Below the pieces are notes generated by a model that worked only from the letters and a program-made list of their open reading frames with translations, made no database searches and was not told the origin of the DNA. A program made the position numbers and the translations under genes. Positions 1 to 10,196 of a stretch of 46,150 nt of DNA are shown piece after piece. How positions within the stretch are numbered: the stretch's first letter is position 1; the number at the start of each line of letters is the position of its first letter. The stretch is taken from the NCBI GenBank assembly GCA_008000375.1, contig SMOI01000255.1, forward strand, positions 1 through 46,150. Reading direction: 5' to 3'. Source of the stretch: Poteriospumella lacustris (taxonomy: Eukaryota; Sar; Chrysophyceae; Chromulinales; Dinobryaceae).

Positions 1-610
1 AGCTCATTGATCCAAAAACCGGTCTTCACCCTTCGTTGTTATCAAAATCAAAATGTTCAATTTTCTTTCGCCACATCAACCACGTAGACCACACACCTAT
101 CCTTTTGTGTCTCTTCTCCTTCCTCCTTCTTTTTCTATTTCGTTTGCACAAACAGAACATTTCATATCATGGCAGAGAAGTGACAGCAGGTTGGAGGTTA
201 TCATCATCATGTGCGATTTGAAACTGTAACGGCTCGAATCCTCTGTTGCACTTGTCATCATCGTCATGCACTCCCGCACAATTTCCAAATCAATTCTTGG
301 CCACTGCTTATTATTGCCATTGCCAACAACGATCGAACGATGGTCGTTTCTACCAAGTCATTTTCTTGACCGTGCACTACGCTCTACGGTAATCTTGAAC
401 CCCACTCATTGTGTGCCTTCCTACTAAGCAGGATGCTTAATTCGTGTTTCCACTGGCAGTTCAACCTCTCCACACCATTCTGAAACATCGCCTACCTCTC
501 CTTCCCATCCAAACAAACGAAATTCAGCATCCAGCCACTGCCATCTTCACTCCCGATATCTCCTTCTTTTCCCAGCAACTCTCTTTTTGAGCGACACCAA
601 TTGAACTGCA
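1..610. other. 5' flank of EF-hand gene, no gene seen
   Basis: No reading frame here resembles a protein and none joins to the gene downstream with good splice sites. The stretch is mixed in composition, with CT-rich runs. It probably holds the promoter and 5' UTR of the gene starting at 611. Confidence 0.4.
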
Positions 611-1741
611 ATGGGTAATGCTGGGATTTCCACTGTGCCTGCCGACCCTCGAGTGGAACGGTGCATGAGAAATTTTGACAGTAGGTGCAACGAACTGATC
701 CACCTCTCTTGTTCGCTTTGCCTGATATTCTTCTCTCCTTAGTCCCACTCCACAAAATCAAGCAATTGTGGCACATTTTTACCCAGAATGACACAACAGG
801 CAGCGGATTCTTGGTAAGGAAGCCAGCCAAGCGTTGTTTACGACGTATCTGTTTCGCTCACCTCCCTTTCATGTGTGATTTATCGCAGCAAATCGACGAA
901 TTCTGCCGTACTATGCTGCAGTATCCCCGCAATCCCATTATTGATGCTATTCCGTCATTTTTGGGTAAGTCGTCGCGTTGTCGCTGTGGTTTGCACTTTC
1001 GCGATCCCTTAATCTGACCGACCTCATGGTATAACATTCGCTTTGACGTTAGAAACAAAGAGTGAAGCGGTGATAACCTTTGGAGAATTCGTTGAGGTAA
1101 GCTTGATATATCACAGATAGATTGCGGATTGTCTCTGATCCATGTTTTGCTGACAGATCATCTGCACTTTCGCGTGCTTTGAGCAATGGGATCTGCTCAA
1201 ATTCATGTTCCATATCTTAGATCCTGCTCACAATGGTCGCATCGAGCGACACGAGCTGAAACTGTTTCTCTATCGCATTTGGAACAATCAACCATACGAC
1301 AACGTTGATCGAGCTCTGCTTTTTCTGCAAGAAATCGACGAAGATGGTAGCTTTTCCTTCGAAGAAGTCATGCAACTGCGGGATAAGTTCCCACAGATCT
1401 TCTTCCCCGTCTACAAGTTCCAAATGCATATTATCAACCATTCTTTTGGTGAACTGTGGTGGGAAACACACAAGTTTTTAATGCGCGAAGAGCGTCGTTT
1501 ACGTGCGATTCGTGAGGTCCAAGAACAAGAGCGACAGAAGAAGAGTCGCGAAAAGGCACTCAGCGCGGTCAATGACGAGCTGTTGCGCCGGAAAATGGGT
1601 ATTTTCTATTATTTGACCCCGTGGAAGATCGCCAATGAACGCTCGCGCTTGTCTAAGATCGCAGCGATGGAACAAGAACTGGAATCGGAATTCTTTCAAT
1701 ACGAGACACAGCGTCGTGGCTTTGTTGCTCGACCTGCGTAG
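611..1741 (+). CDS. EF-hand calcium-binding protein, myristoylation-type N-terminus (5 exons)
   Basis: Exons are 611-680, 743-813, 889-964, 1053-1096 and 1157-1741. Introns are 62, 75, 88 and 60 nt, all GT-AG, and every join keeps the frame. The product is 281 residues. The start MGNAGIS fits an N-myristoylation signal (Gly2, small residue at position 6). There are four EF-hand units, as in calcineurin B and neuronal calcium sensors. Loop 1 runs from Asp40 to Glu51 across the exon 2/3 join. Unit 2 is degenerate, loop 3 is Asp109-Glu120, and loop 4 is Glu146-Glu157 with Asp148 and Asp150. A basic, coiled-coil-like C-terminal extension of about 100 residues follows, which calcineurin B lacks. 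I infer a membrane-associated calcium sensor. The partner is unknown. The exon structure is seen directly; the myristoylation and sensor role are inferred. Confidence 0.85.
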
Positions 1742-4199
1742 TCCAACCCGAAGCAACAGAGACCCATTCGCCTCACTCATCAATATCTCCGCTTTCTCCA
1801 CCTGTCCGGCAATTATCCATCGCTTGCCGTACGCCTCTCTCCTTCCATCGACTGATCGCCTATTGAGACTCTTCCGGTGCATCATCATGCTCTCCAGCTG
1901 CGTCCGTGCTCTCTTTATCCTTGTCCACCCGTGGTCTTCGTTTTTTATCATCATAACAGTCATTGTATTCCTTCATTGCGTTTGATTCGTTTCTTTTTTC
2001 TATCTGACCACTGCGTATTTACCAGTTTTCCCTCCCGCCGCATGTGCTGTGCTTTTTTGTTGTGGGTGTGTGCTCTCACGTATGTCTTTCAGACTCAAAT
2101 TGTTCTCCATCTTTAAGCAACAAGAGTTGCTACGGGGTTTCCCGGTTTGTATTCACTGATGTGCGTCGTCGGTGATTGTGTGCTGTGTATGTGAGTGTGT
2201 GTGCTTTCTGATTATCACTGTCGTCGGCTGTCGTCATCGCTATCGCTATGTGCTGCAGTATGTATCTACGCGCCCGACCCGTCGTTTTTGCTCTCTTTTG
2301 TTTCTCCAACTCTATGCATGCACTGTTTACTTCACTATAGCCACTCGGTCCACTCAGCATATCTCCGCTGTGGCTGTTTTGGTTGCCTTTTGTTTTTCAG
2401 CTTCGTTTGTTGTTCATTGTCTTTGAAGTTGACAGTTCGTGTCCGCACTTCCGCGTGGAAATCATGTCCACGGGGTTCTCTCTCTCTCTCTCCACTCCCC
2501 CCACCACTCGCGTCTCGCGTGTTTCTGCTTCACCGCTGAGCGCTCAGCCGTTCCGATGTGAGTTCCGAGCTCTGTTAGTGGTGTGGATGGTTGGTTTTGC
2601 ATGTGTCTGTATCGGTCGTGTGGACTGTGTTTTCTTTCTGTTGTTCGTGTCGTCGTTGTGCCTCTTCGTTACTGCCAATAAACACTTTGTCTCCGAGCGG
2701 TTTCTCTCTTCCTTCTTTCTCCTTTGTGAATGTTCCCCCCATATACATATGTGCTGTGTGCGTGTTCTGTTGTGTTGTTGTTGTAGTGGTGGTGATTTCC
2801 TCGTTCGTTCACCCATCTTCCTTCGCCTCGTTCTATCCCATATACCACGCGTACTGTAGTTGTCACCAGTTTTGTTCGTTCTCCTCCCCTAACACTGACG
2901 TGTCGCAGTAAGGTAGTTTTGTAGCGAAATGCGAACACTTTGCCGTATCTGTTCGTTCGCTTTGTCCCTTTCTCTGTTTTTCTCCAGATGACGGCGCCCA
3001 GCTGAATGACGTCGCTGCTAACGACAGCGACTGACGCAGGACCGTTGCTGTCTTGGATGTTTTACGCGCACTGCGCGCGTTGTTGTTCATTTGCGTCTTG
3101 CGCTTTTGTGGCGCATGCGCGTAATTGCGTTGGTGTTCATTTTTGCTGCGCTCGCTATGCTGCTGCTGTCTCGCTGCTGACCCTCATCTCCGCTGGTCCG
3201 TGGCGTTGCAGGAAGTCTCTTCCCTGTTCCTATTGTGTATCGTATCGTGCTGTGTGGTACGAACACCTGTTTTCTTTTTGTCTCGCTGTGCGTGATTATA
3301 GCCAAACTTTCCAACGCAGCGGTTCTCTTCACCCCCTTTCCCTGCGCTCTCATCTACGGTCTGTCTGGGGGGTTTTCCCTCTTCATTCGTTTCTCCACTA
3401 ACTTCAGTTTGGTTTCACCCCGCCCCACCGTGGCACGCCAACGTTAGATAGATCCACCAAGGATATCGCTTTCGCTCACAAATACCGCCTAGCAGTTGAT
3501 CATCATCATCATTACTCTCATTGTACATCTGTTATGCGAATCCCAAGCGAAGCGCTTCGCGTGTCGTTCCTTGGTGGGTTCTCACGTTGGCTTTGTTTAT
3601 CATCCCCCCTCTCGATTTGTTCACTACCACTGCAGCGGTCTCGGTTCTTTTCTGTTCTCCGTCACAGCCTGCGATATTCTGCTTTTTTTAAAATACACAA
3701 AGACTGGTCTTCCCGAGGCGACGGCGCTTTCCAAACAGCGAACAAGGAGCCCACCGAGCCCAAAGAGTCCCTCACTTAGTTGCCTCGCTCTCTCCGCCGC
3801 GGGTCATTAGGATCTGTTCTTTCCCCTCCTCACTCTCATCTGTTGTGCCTTCACTGCGTGTCGATGCAGCTGACTCTTTGCTCCTCACGTCGCCTGATGA
3901 ATTCTGCGCCACTTTCTTCTTCTTCTCTTTTGTTCCTTCACAGACCCGCTTGTTCGCCTCTGTTTTGACGAATACCCTCCCGCATCTCCATCGACTGCGT
4001 CGCTGCGAGTAGACAGCGAGTCGCTTGAGACGCGTCCCGCGCTACCCAGTCGATGGCAGTTTACTCCGAATCTGCTTTCTCTTTTCTCTCACGATGTCAC
4101 TCCGTTATCACAAGTTTCCCTCTGTACTAATTCTGCTCTCCGCATGGCGACATCTCCATGCTATCCCACCTATCAAACGCCGCTTCACCCCCCCCCCCG
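1742..4199. other. T/C-rich intergenic stretch, no gene recognised
   Basis: About 2.5 kb is strongly pyrimidine-rich on the + strand, with CT runs (for example near 2480) and GT-rich patches. Open frames on both strands are short and low in complexity, and none resembles a family. An AATAAA at 2677-2682 could be a poly(A) signal but is too far from any recognised stop to assign. The region may hold a long 3' UTR, a non-coding transcript or decayed sequence. Confidence 0.4.
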
Positions 4200-4664
4200 C
4201 CCTGTAACTTCACCATTAACTTTACGCTGGTCGCCGCCTACTCACATCGTCGGGCGCAGCGGACCTACTGATCGGATTATTTCTCGTCGAACACGTACAG
4301 TACATTTATCTACAGAGTAGGTGAACATGTGCAAGACTTTCAGGCCTTTTCCCCATATTTACATGCGCAGCGACCTCAGGTTGGCACCGTCTCCATCACC
4401 TCCAGCGCTACTGCCGCAGACCGCAGACTTACCACCTCCACCGACGTCACTAGGGCATCACTCTCACAAGTACACGGACCTTGGATCATCTCACACGCTA
4501 CTATTGTTGTTTTACCACCACTTTCGTACACCAGTATCGAGGCGAGGACATGTGGCTCTCAAGCGCTCGACGTTGTGCCCTTGACAGCCTCTTCATGTCT
4601 GATCACGTTTATTGAAGAGCCTGGTGGACACAAGCAGCCGACAATTCTTCGACACAAACCGAAC
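4200..4664. other. upstream part of DUF285 unit A
   Basis: This stretch shares short blocks with the sequence ahead of units B/C and of the decayed unit D. These include a C-run followed by ctgtaacttc (near 4195, 11817 and 13993) and a block near 4382 starting gttggcacc, which in the other units lies in a decayed copy of the topoisomerase III 3' end. It is therefore the diverged left edge of the segmental repeat. No gene is seen in it. Confidence 0.45.
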
Positions 4665-4726
4665 GAGGTAAGGAATACAGCGGACTTCAACGGGAAACCT
4701 TGTAACGAGATCATCTACAATAGAAC
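4665..4726 (+). promoter_or_regulatory. conserved leader ahead of DUF285 gene A, possible 5' UTR intron
   Basis: About 60 bases directly before the ATG are almost the same ahead of genes A, B and C. In A and B the block starts gaggtaagg and ends ctacaatag just before aacATG, so it could be a short GT-AG intron of about 56 nt in the 5' UTR. In C the donor is altered (caggaaagg). It could instead be a conserved core-promoter or leader element. Confidence 0.45.
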
Positions 4727-6712
4727 ATGATTGCCCCACAAACGCTCTCGGATCATCTCCCACCACGTCCCACGCACCGGTCACTCGCCGTGGTGGTGGA
4801 TTTGTGTTTGTACCGCGTGGTGACCGAGCGATGCAGAGGCCGAGTGTTGCCGTTTGGGGTTCGGCAAATGATCAAGAGCTATGCGTGGGTGACGTTCGAC
4901 AACGAGACGCTATCGAAGGCCGTGCGCTTGTGGTGCAGCGACCGAGGGAGGGCTGTGCAGGGATACGGTGATATCAACGAATGGGACGTGAGCGAGGTAA
5001 CCAGCATGGCATCGCTCTTCAAGTGTACGGGTTTCAACGATCGCATAGATCGTTGGGATGTGCGACGAGTCACATCGATGGAGAAGATGTTTATGTTCGC
5101 GGGTGAATTCAACCAGCCGCTTGACACGTGGGATGTGAGTAAGGTGACGGTCATGCGTTGGATGTTCGACGGAGCCAGATCGTTCAATCAGCCGTTGGAC
5201 GCGTGGGAGATGGGGCAGGTCACTGATTTGAGTTACATGTTCAGCATAACCGCCTCATTCAATCAGCCGTTGTCAGCATGGGAGGTGAGGAACGTCACTG
5301 ATATGCGTTGGATGTTCGACGAGGCGACGTCATTCAATCAGTCGCTGTCGACGTGGGACGTGAGTCAGGTTACCAGCACGGTTGGGATATTTAGCGGAGC
5401 TTCCTCGTTCAATCAGCCGCTGTCAATGTGGAATGTACGTCAAGTCACCGATATGAGTGAAATGTTCAGTCAGGCCACGTCTTTCAATCATCCGTTGAAA
5501 ATGTGGGATGTGGGGCAGGTCACCAATATGAGGCACATGTTTGGTGGGGCCTCGTCGTTCAATCAGTCTTTGTCGACGTGGAATGTGCATCACGTCACTG
5601 ACATGGATGCAATGTTTAACGAAGCCGCAGCATTCAACCAACCGTTGTCAACGTGGGATGTGAGCCAAGTCACCAACATGAGTTCGATGTTCCTCGGATC
5701 CACGTCATTCAATCAGTCTTTGTCGACGTGGGACGTGGGGCAGGTGACCCGTATGAGTTACATGTTCAGCGAAGCCACGTCATTCAATCAGTCTTTGTCG
5801 ATGTGGGGCGTGGGGCACGTTACTGATATGAGTTGCATGTTCAGTGGAACCACGTCATTCAATCAACCGTTGTCGACGTGGGACGTGAGTCACGTCACTG
5901 ATATGCGTTGGATGTTCAGTAAAGCCACGTCCTTCAATCAGCCGTTGTCGACGTGGGAGGTGGGGCAGGTCATCGGCATGAGTTGCATGTTCAGCGAAGC
6001 CACGTCATTCAATCAGCCATTGTCGTCCTGGGAGGTGGGGCACGTCACTGATATGAGTGAAATGTTTATGAAAGCGACGGCGTTCAATCAACCGTTAGAC
6101 ATGTGGGATGTGGCTCAAGTCACCAATATGAGGCGATTATTTTGTGAAGCAACGTCGTTCAATCAGCCATTGTCTACATGGACTGTGAGCCACGTCACTG
6201 ACATGTGTACCATGTTCGACGGAGCCGCATCGTTCAACCAACCGTTGTCAATGTGGAATGTGAGTCGAGTCACTGATATGAGTTGTATGTTCGACGGAGC
6301 CTCGTCGTTCAATCAGCCGTTGGATACATGGGATGTGAGTCAGGTCACGAATATGCTTCGGATGTTTAGCAGGGCTACGTCGTTCAACCAACCGTTATTG
6401 TCGTGGAATGTGGGGCAGGTGACCTGTATGAGTTGCATGTTTTGCGGAGCATCGTTGTTCAATCAGCCGCTAGATACATGGGATGTGCGTCACGTCAATG
6501 ATATGCGTTATATGTTTTGCGCAGCTGTTTCGTTCAATCAGCCGTTGTCGATGTGGGACGTGAGGCAGGTCACTGATATGAGTCACATGTTCAACACAGC
6601 CAGATCGTTCAATCAGCCGTTGGATACATGGGATGTGAGTCGGGTTACCAATATGACTGGCATGTGGGACGATGCTACTTCGTTTCAACATATGAGGCCG
6701 GGGTATCGCTGA
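4727..6712 (+). CDS. DUF285 (BspA-type) repeat protein A, 23 repeats
   Basis: Single-exon gene of 661 residues. The first ~80 residues form a conserved cap shared with genes B and C and include the typical lead-in (F-x-L-x-x-AV-x-LW, then YG-x-I). From about residue 84 to 655 there are 23 tandem units of about 25 residues on the pattern FNQPLSTWDVSQVTDMSYMF, which is the DUF285/BspA-type leucine-rich-like repeat. No signal peptide or membrane segment is visible, so a cytoplasmic, protein-binding role is plausible but not shown. The start is the ATG shared by all three paralogues just after the conserved leader. Of the array members, this one has the most repeats. Confidence 0.85.
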   Translation: MIAPQTLSDHLPPRPTHRSLAVVVDLCLYRVVTERCRGRVLPFGVRQMIKSYAWVTFDNETLSKAVRLWCSDRGRAVQGYGDINEWDVSEVTSMASLFKCTGFNDRIDRWDVRRVTSMEKMFMFAGEFNQPLDTWDVSKVTVMRWMFDGARSFNQPLDAWEMGQVTDLSYMFSITASFNQPLSAWEVRNVTDMRWMFDEATSFNQSLSTWDVSQVTSTVGIFSGASSFNQPLSMWNVRQVTDMSEMFSQATSFNHPLKMWDVGQVTNMRHMFGGASSFNQSLSTWNVHHVTDMDAMFNEAAAFNQPLSTWDVSQVTNMSSMFLGSTSFNQSLSTWDVGQVTRMSYMFSEATSFNQSLSMWGVGHVTDMSCMFSGTTSFNQPLSTWDVSHVTDMRWMFSKATSFNQPLSTWEVGQVIGMSCMFSEATSFNQPLSSWEVGHVTDMSEMFMKATAFNQPLDMWDVAQVTNMRRLFCEATSFNQPLSTWTVSHVTDMCTMFDGAASFNQPLSMWNVSRVTDMSCMFDGASSFNQPLDTWDVSQVTNMLRMFSRATSFNQPLLSWNVGQVTCMSCMFCGASLFNQPLDTWDVRHVNDMRYMFCAAVSFNQPLSMWDVRQVTDMSHMFNTARSFNQPLDTWDVSRVTNMTGMWDDATSFQHMRPGYR

Positions 6713-7184
6713 TCGTGTGTTCCATGGGGGCCGCTTGAGATCTTGATTTCGGTTCAGTTCTCTATTGTGCTAATTTCATACGTACCGTGGGTTTGTGGCA
6801 GCATAGTCTCTGTGAGGGATGGTCGCCTGTCTGTGTGCTACGAATGCTGCAGCGTAGGGGGAATAGGTGTTGTTTGAGAAGTGGCCAGTTTGGCTCTGTG
6901 GTGTCTCAAGTGCAGATGTTCTGTTGAGAAGACGGAGTGTCGCATCATTTTCTTTCTTTTGGTTAGTGTCTCTTTGCCTCCACCAGTTATCCTCCACATT
7001 GTATCCTCATTGTCGAAACTGTACTTCAACTAAATCATTTGATTGTCTTACTAACACTTGTATAACATGTACTGCACCGCACGACGCCCCCTCGCCCCGG
7101 GCCCCTCGTAACTTCCGATTCGATTACATATGTAATTAATGAAACGCCTGATACATATCGTCATCATGTCATCACGGGTCAGCA
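6713..7184. other. conserved 3' flank of DUF285 unit A
   Basis: No gene is seen. Blocks here recur after genes B (11582-11810) and C (13687-13970). They include a segment reading tggtcgcctgtc, a block around gaagtggccagttt and a block around gaagacggagt. The right part (about 7150-7195) matches the sequence at about 12410-12485 ahead of gene C. This shows that whole units were duplicated, not just coding sequence. Confidence 0.6.
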
Positions 7185-7195
7185 CACGCGATCAC
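7185..7195. repeat. target-site duplication, left copy (11 bp)
   Basis: cacgcgatcac directly abuts the left inverted repeat. An exact second copy abuts the right inverted repeat at 10068-10078. Eleven bases is within the 8-11 bp range known for Mutator-like elements. Confidence 0.9.
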
Positions 7196-7251
7196 CAGTG
7201 GGTGACAAAAACCGGTCGTTTCACCCAGACAAACGACAAAAACAGGTCGTC
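7196..7251 (+). repeat. MULE terminal inverted repeat, left
   Basis: Fifty-six bases, identical to the reverse complement of 10012-10067. It contains two near-identical 16-base sub-repeats, gacaaaaaccggtcgt and gacaaaaacaggtcgt, in the same orientation, which could be paired transposase-binding sites. Confidence 0.93.
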
Positions 7252-7364
7252 TCAAGATATGTGCTAAATATGACGGATATCTTTTTGTTCACTTCTGTTT
7301 AAGTCGTACCAAAAGTAAATTCAATTTTGAATGAAGAAGTACATAAACTGTCAATCAAAGGAAA

Positions 7365-9789
7365 ATGGACTTAGATCTTCCAATATTGGAGGAAGCCAAC
7401 GATTGTAGGGTGAATTTCCTTTTATTCGAAGGTGGTGATTATGGGAAACCAATCGAACCAAGCCAAAATATGGACCTTGGGAATGCTTCTTATAAGAGCT
7501 CTGACATAAAGCGATGGGCCTATATGCTTTGCGCAATAAAAAATAAAGGGTGCGTACAGGATTCCCATGAGTCCAGTGGAAGAAGAAAAGTGTGGAAATG
7601 CGCGGATGCCAACTGTGGTTGGAAGCTGGTTGTTTCACGTGGGGAGGTCAAACGAAATTGGTAAGAAGATATTAGTTATTGATTTAATTTGGTACTGCTG
7701 TTGAAGGTCTAAACGTGAGATTACTACAGGACTGTAACAAACTGCGTTACCAAGCATACTTCGATTTGCACAAGCACTAAAAACGACAATCATCTGTCAG
7801 CGCGTGATGTTGCGGAGATGAATAACTCCATGTCGGGCTTTGCAGACTCCAGGAAGACCGTAAGGGGGCAAATATCCCAAGGACTTCTGGGCGTTAATAT
7901 AAACGCAAGTGACCGCTTCTACACAAGAGTAGCAAGTATTCAAGAAAGGATGGACACGGTAAATTACCAGCACAGCTTTAGTTACCTCAAGTCCCATCTC
8001 GAGGCTATCCGCGCAGCGAACCCTGGGACCACTGCGAATCTCGATGTGGTTACGGTTCTTGGGAATCGGAGATTTTACCGTATGGTAATTTCTCTGGCTG
8101 CAGACATCAATCTCGCTGCGCACTGCAAACCAGTAGTCTCGTTCGACGCGGGAGTCCTCAAGCATCCGTCTTGGTCCGGATGGCTCGTGATGGTAATGGG
8201 AATGCAAGATGGTGCTTGCCACGATTGTATCATTGCTCTTGCCTTGGTCCCCGAAGAAGATGAAGACAGTTATTCATACTTCATACGAGTGTTGCTGAAG
8301 AATGAAACACTTAACCAAGTGCTGCAGTCGCCCGAGGTGGTGATCATTACCGATCGCAGTAAAGGGTTAATTGGCGCAATTAGTAAATGTTTGCCCAGCG
8401 CCCATCATCGGTATTGCGCCATGCATCTCTTGGGAAACATTCCGCGGCCGGCGTTCTCAGAACAGCAGCGTCAAGAGTACTTCAGAATCGTGCGCTCCAA
8501 AACACTGATGGAGTATGATCAGCGAATGAAGGTACTGAAGAATACGCATGAGCAAGCGTACACATATCTCGGAAACATCGACCCATCGTTGTGGGTCGAC
8601 TTCGCCCAGCCTCGTTCGTCTTGGGGAATGTGCACAAACAATCTCGCAGAGAGAGCCATCGGCACGTTGGGAACAGACCGCAACCACGGAAGGACCTTGT
8701 GGACCACGCGCATCGTTTGCATCCGTGAATGGCGCAAACACCGGCGCCACACCCGCGACGGCGGCCATCGCGGCAGCTGCGTCCGCCTCGAAGCCGCCCT
8801 TGCCGCATCACAACAAGGCCACTACCGCGGGTATGAACAAGGCGGCGCTGTCGGTGAACATTCCCGTGGCCGGCGCTTGTCCAAGCGGCCAGGGCCCTTA
8901 TGTTTCTCAACCGTTTTTTGGAAATCCAAACAAACAGATATGCGACAAGAGTGACAGAGCTCTCCCTGGTGCGGGTGCAGGTGGGGTGCTCACCATTGCG
9001 GCCGCGAGTACTTTCCAAATCGTGTATGATCTTGCGCAGCGTCTGGACGTCAAGAAGGGGAATAGTCGTATCCAACATGGGAGTGTACCCGGAGAAGATA
9101 CCACCATCGAGGAGTTTTTTGTCCACCGTCCCATCAATGAATCGAGCCGACCAACGGGGTACCACATGGACACGCAAACGTCGGAGCGTCGGTGCATTGT
9201 ATCATGCACAGACGGCATGCGGTACTCTTGTACGTGTGTACAGGGGCGATCCCAAGGTCTTCCCTGCCAGCACGTCTGGGCCGTTGCACAGCAGCAGAAA
9301 CGAGCGCAGATGATAGTAAACAATATGAACAGTATGGTTCATAAATCCCTGAAGTTCCTTCCTCTGCAGCTTGCATATAAAGCAAGAATTGATTCGGCCT
9401 GGGGCCATTCCGAAGCCATGACCCAGACTAACATCGGGGGACCGCCAGAGAAGAATATCTCCAAGTCCCTGCTGGGGAAACGAATTGCATCCAAGAGCGC
9501 AATCCACTCTGGCGCGAAGTCAGGAAAACGACCAAAACGATGTTCGATCTGCAAGAATCTCGCCGGAAGAGGTGGGGGGCACTACACAACTAAATGCCCC
9601 CTTGCATCTCTGTCGCAACTAGACATAGAAAGATTCCTGGCAGACCGTGCTATCGCTGTGAGCAATGCGACGTCAATGCGTCGGCGGGTCGGCGTCGTCC
9701 CATGGTCGGGTCCTTGGTCGGCGGGTCGGCGTCGTCCCATGGTCGGGTCCTTGGTCGGCGGGTCGGCGTCGTTGATAATTATCTTCTGA
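7365..9789 (+). pseudogene. MULE transposase, frameshifted
   Basis: Exon 1 is 7365-7660 and exon 2 starts at 7730, with a 69-nt GT-AG intron and phase kept. Exon 1 holds an N-terminal zinc-finger-like DNA-binding region (WKCADANCGWKL). The DDE core has the first Asp in VSFDAGVLKHP, the second in VIITDRSKGL, the YCAMHL motif, and the Glu in TNNLAERA. This frame then loses similarity and closes at 8954. The C-terminal part lies in the next frame (to 9789): a SWIM finger (CTC, then GLPCQHVWAV) and a CCHC knuckle (CSICKN, then HYTTKC). The frames differ by one base gained or two lost, somewhere around 8640-8760. No convincing intron bridges them, so I call a frameshift. A missed intron, programmed shift or assembly error would restore it. 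Confidence 0.8.
9681..9772 (+). repeat. 37-bp tandem repeat, 2.5 copies, at transposase 3' end
   Basis: The unit begins tcggcgggtcggcgtcg and recurs at 9681, 9718 and, partially, 9755. Because 37 is not a multiple of three, each copy is read in a different frame, which scrambles the transposase C-terminus. Confidence 0.9.
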
Positions 9790-10011
9790 GATAAGTGTCT
9801 AATTCGCATTGATGATTATCTTTGTTGGACGTTTTTCTGCGTGTTTGATGAACAACGCATAGACGTACCTTGAAGCTTAGGCCGGACATTCTCTGGAATC
9901 CACACATCCACGGAAATCCGATGGTTCTGTGAAACATCAATCAGTCAATCAGTCAATCAGACGTCCAACTCGTTTAGCGTCTAATTAAGCGTTTACACAG
10001 AGTTTAGGGAT

Positions 10012-10067
10012 GACGACCTGTTTTTGTCGTTTGTCTGGGTGAAACGACCGGTTTTTGTCACCCACTG
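10012..10067 (-). repeat. MULE terminal inverted repeat, right
   Basis: Exact reverse complement of 7196-7251, with the same paired sub-repeats. The inverted identity stops inside 10012, where the left end reads tcaag and the right end ends differently. Confidence 0.93.
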
Positions 10068-10078
10068 CACGCGATCAC
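10068..10078. repeat. target-site duplication, right copy (11 bp)
   Basis: cacgcgatcac, identical to 7185-7195. The host sequence continues attctcacatt, matching the paralogous sequence ahead of gene C. Confidence 0.9.
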
Positions 10079-10132
10079 ATTCTCACATTCGACATTACAC
10101 ACAAACTGCCAATGACTGTGCAATACAATCGA

Positions 10133-10196
10133 ACGAGGTAAGGAGTACACTGGACTTCAACGGGAAGCCTCGTAACGAGATCATCTACAATAGAAC
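10133..10196 (+). promoter_or_regulatory. conserved leader ahead of DUF285 gene B
   Basis: Near-copy of the block ahead of gene A, including gaggtaagg at the left and ctacaatag before aacATG. It could be a short 5' UTR intron or a promoter element. Confidence 0.45.

Larger units (their letters stand above)
7196..10067 (+). mobile_element. Mutator-like (MULE) DNA transposon, complete with both ends
   Basis: The element is 2,872 bp. Its ends are perfect 56-bp inverted repeats (7196-7251 and 10012-10067), flanked by an 11-bp target duplication. It carries one transposase gene on the + strand with a MULE DDE core, SWIM finger and zinc knuckle. It sits between DUF285 units A and B, in a sequence whose paralogue near 12470-12485 (ahead of gene C) has no insertion and so serves as a related empty site. 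Perfect ends suggest recent movement, although the transposase frame is broken and may need an intact copy elsewhere. Confidence 0.92.

Noticed and set aside
11-31. caaaaaccggtcttcaccc near the window start looks like part of the MULE end
   Set aside because: Two bases are missing, the second sub-repeat is absent and there is no element around it; probably chance or a very old remnant.
4727-6712. Bacterial or mycoplasma origin of the DUF285 genes
   Set aside because: DUF285 repeats are also common in protists; base composition matches the surroundings and no bacterial lipoprotein signal is present, so transfer cannot be argued from this window.
9938-9962. Tandem caatcagt repeats near the MULE right end, considered as a CRISPR-like or regulatory array
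   Set aside because: Only about three short units with no spacers; simple repeat inside the transposon.
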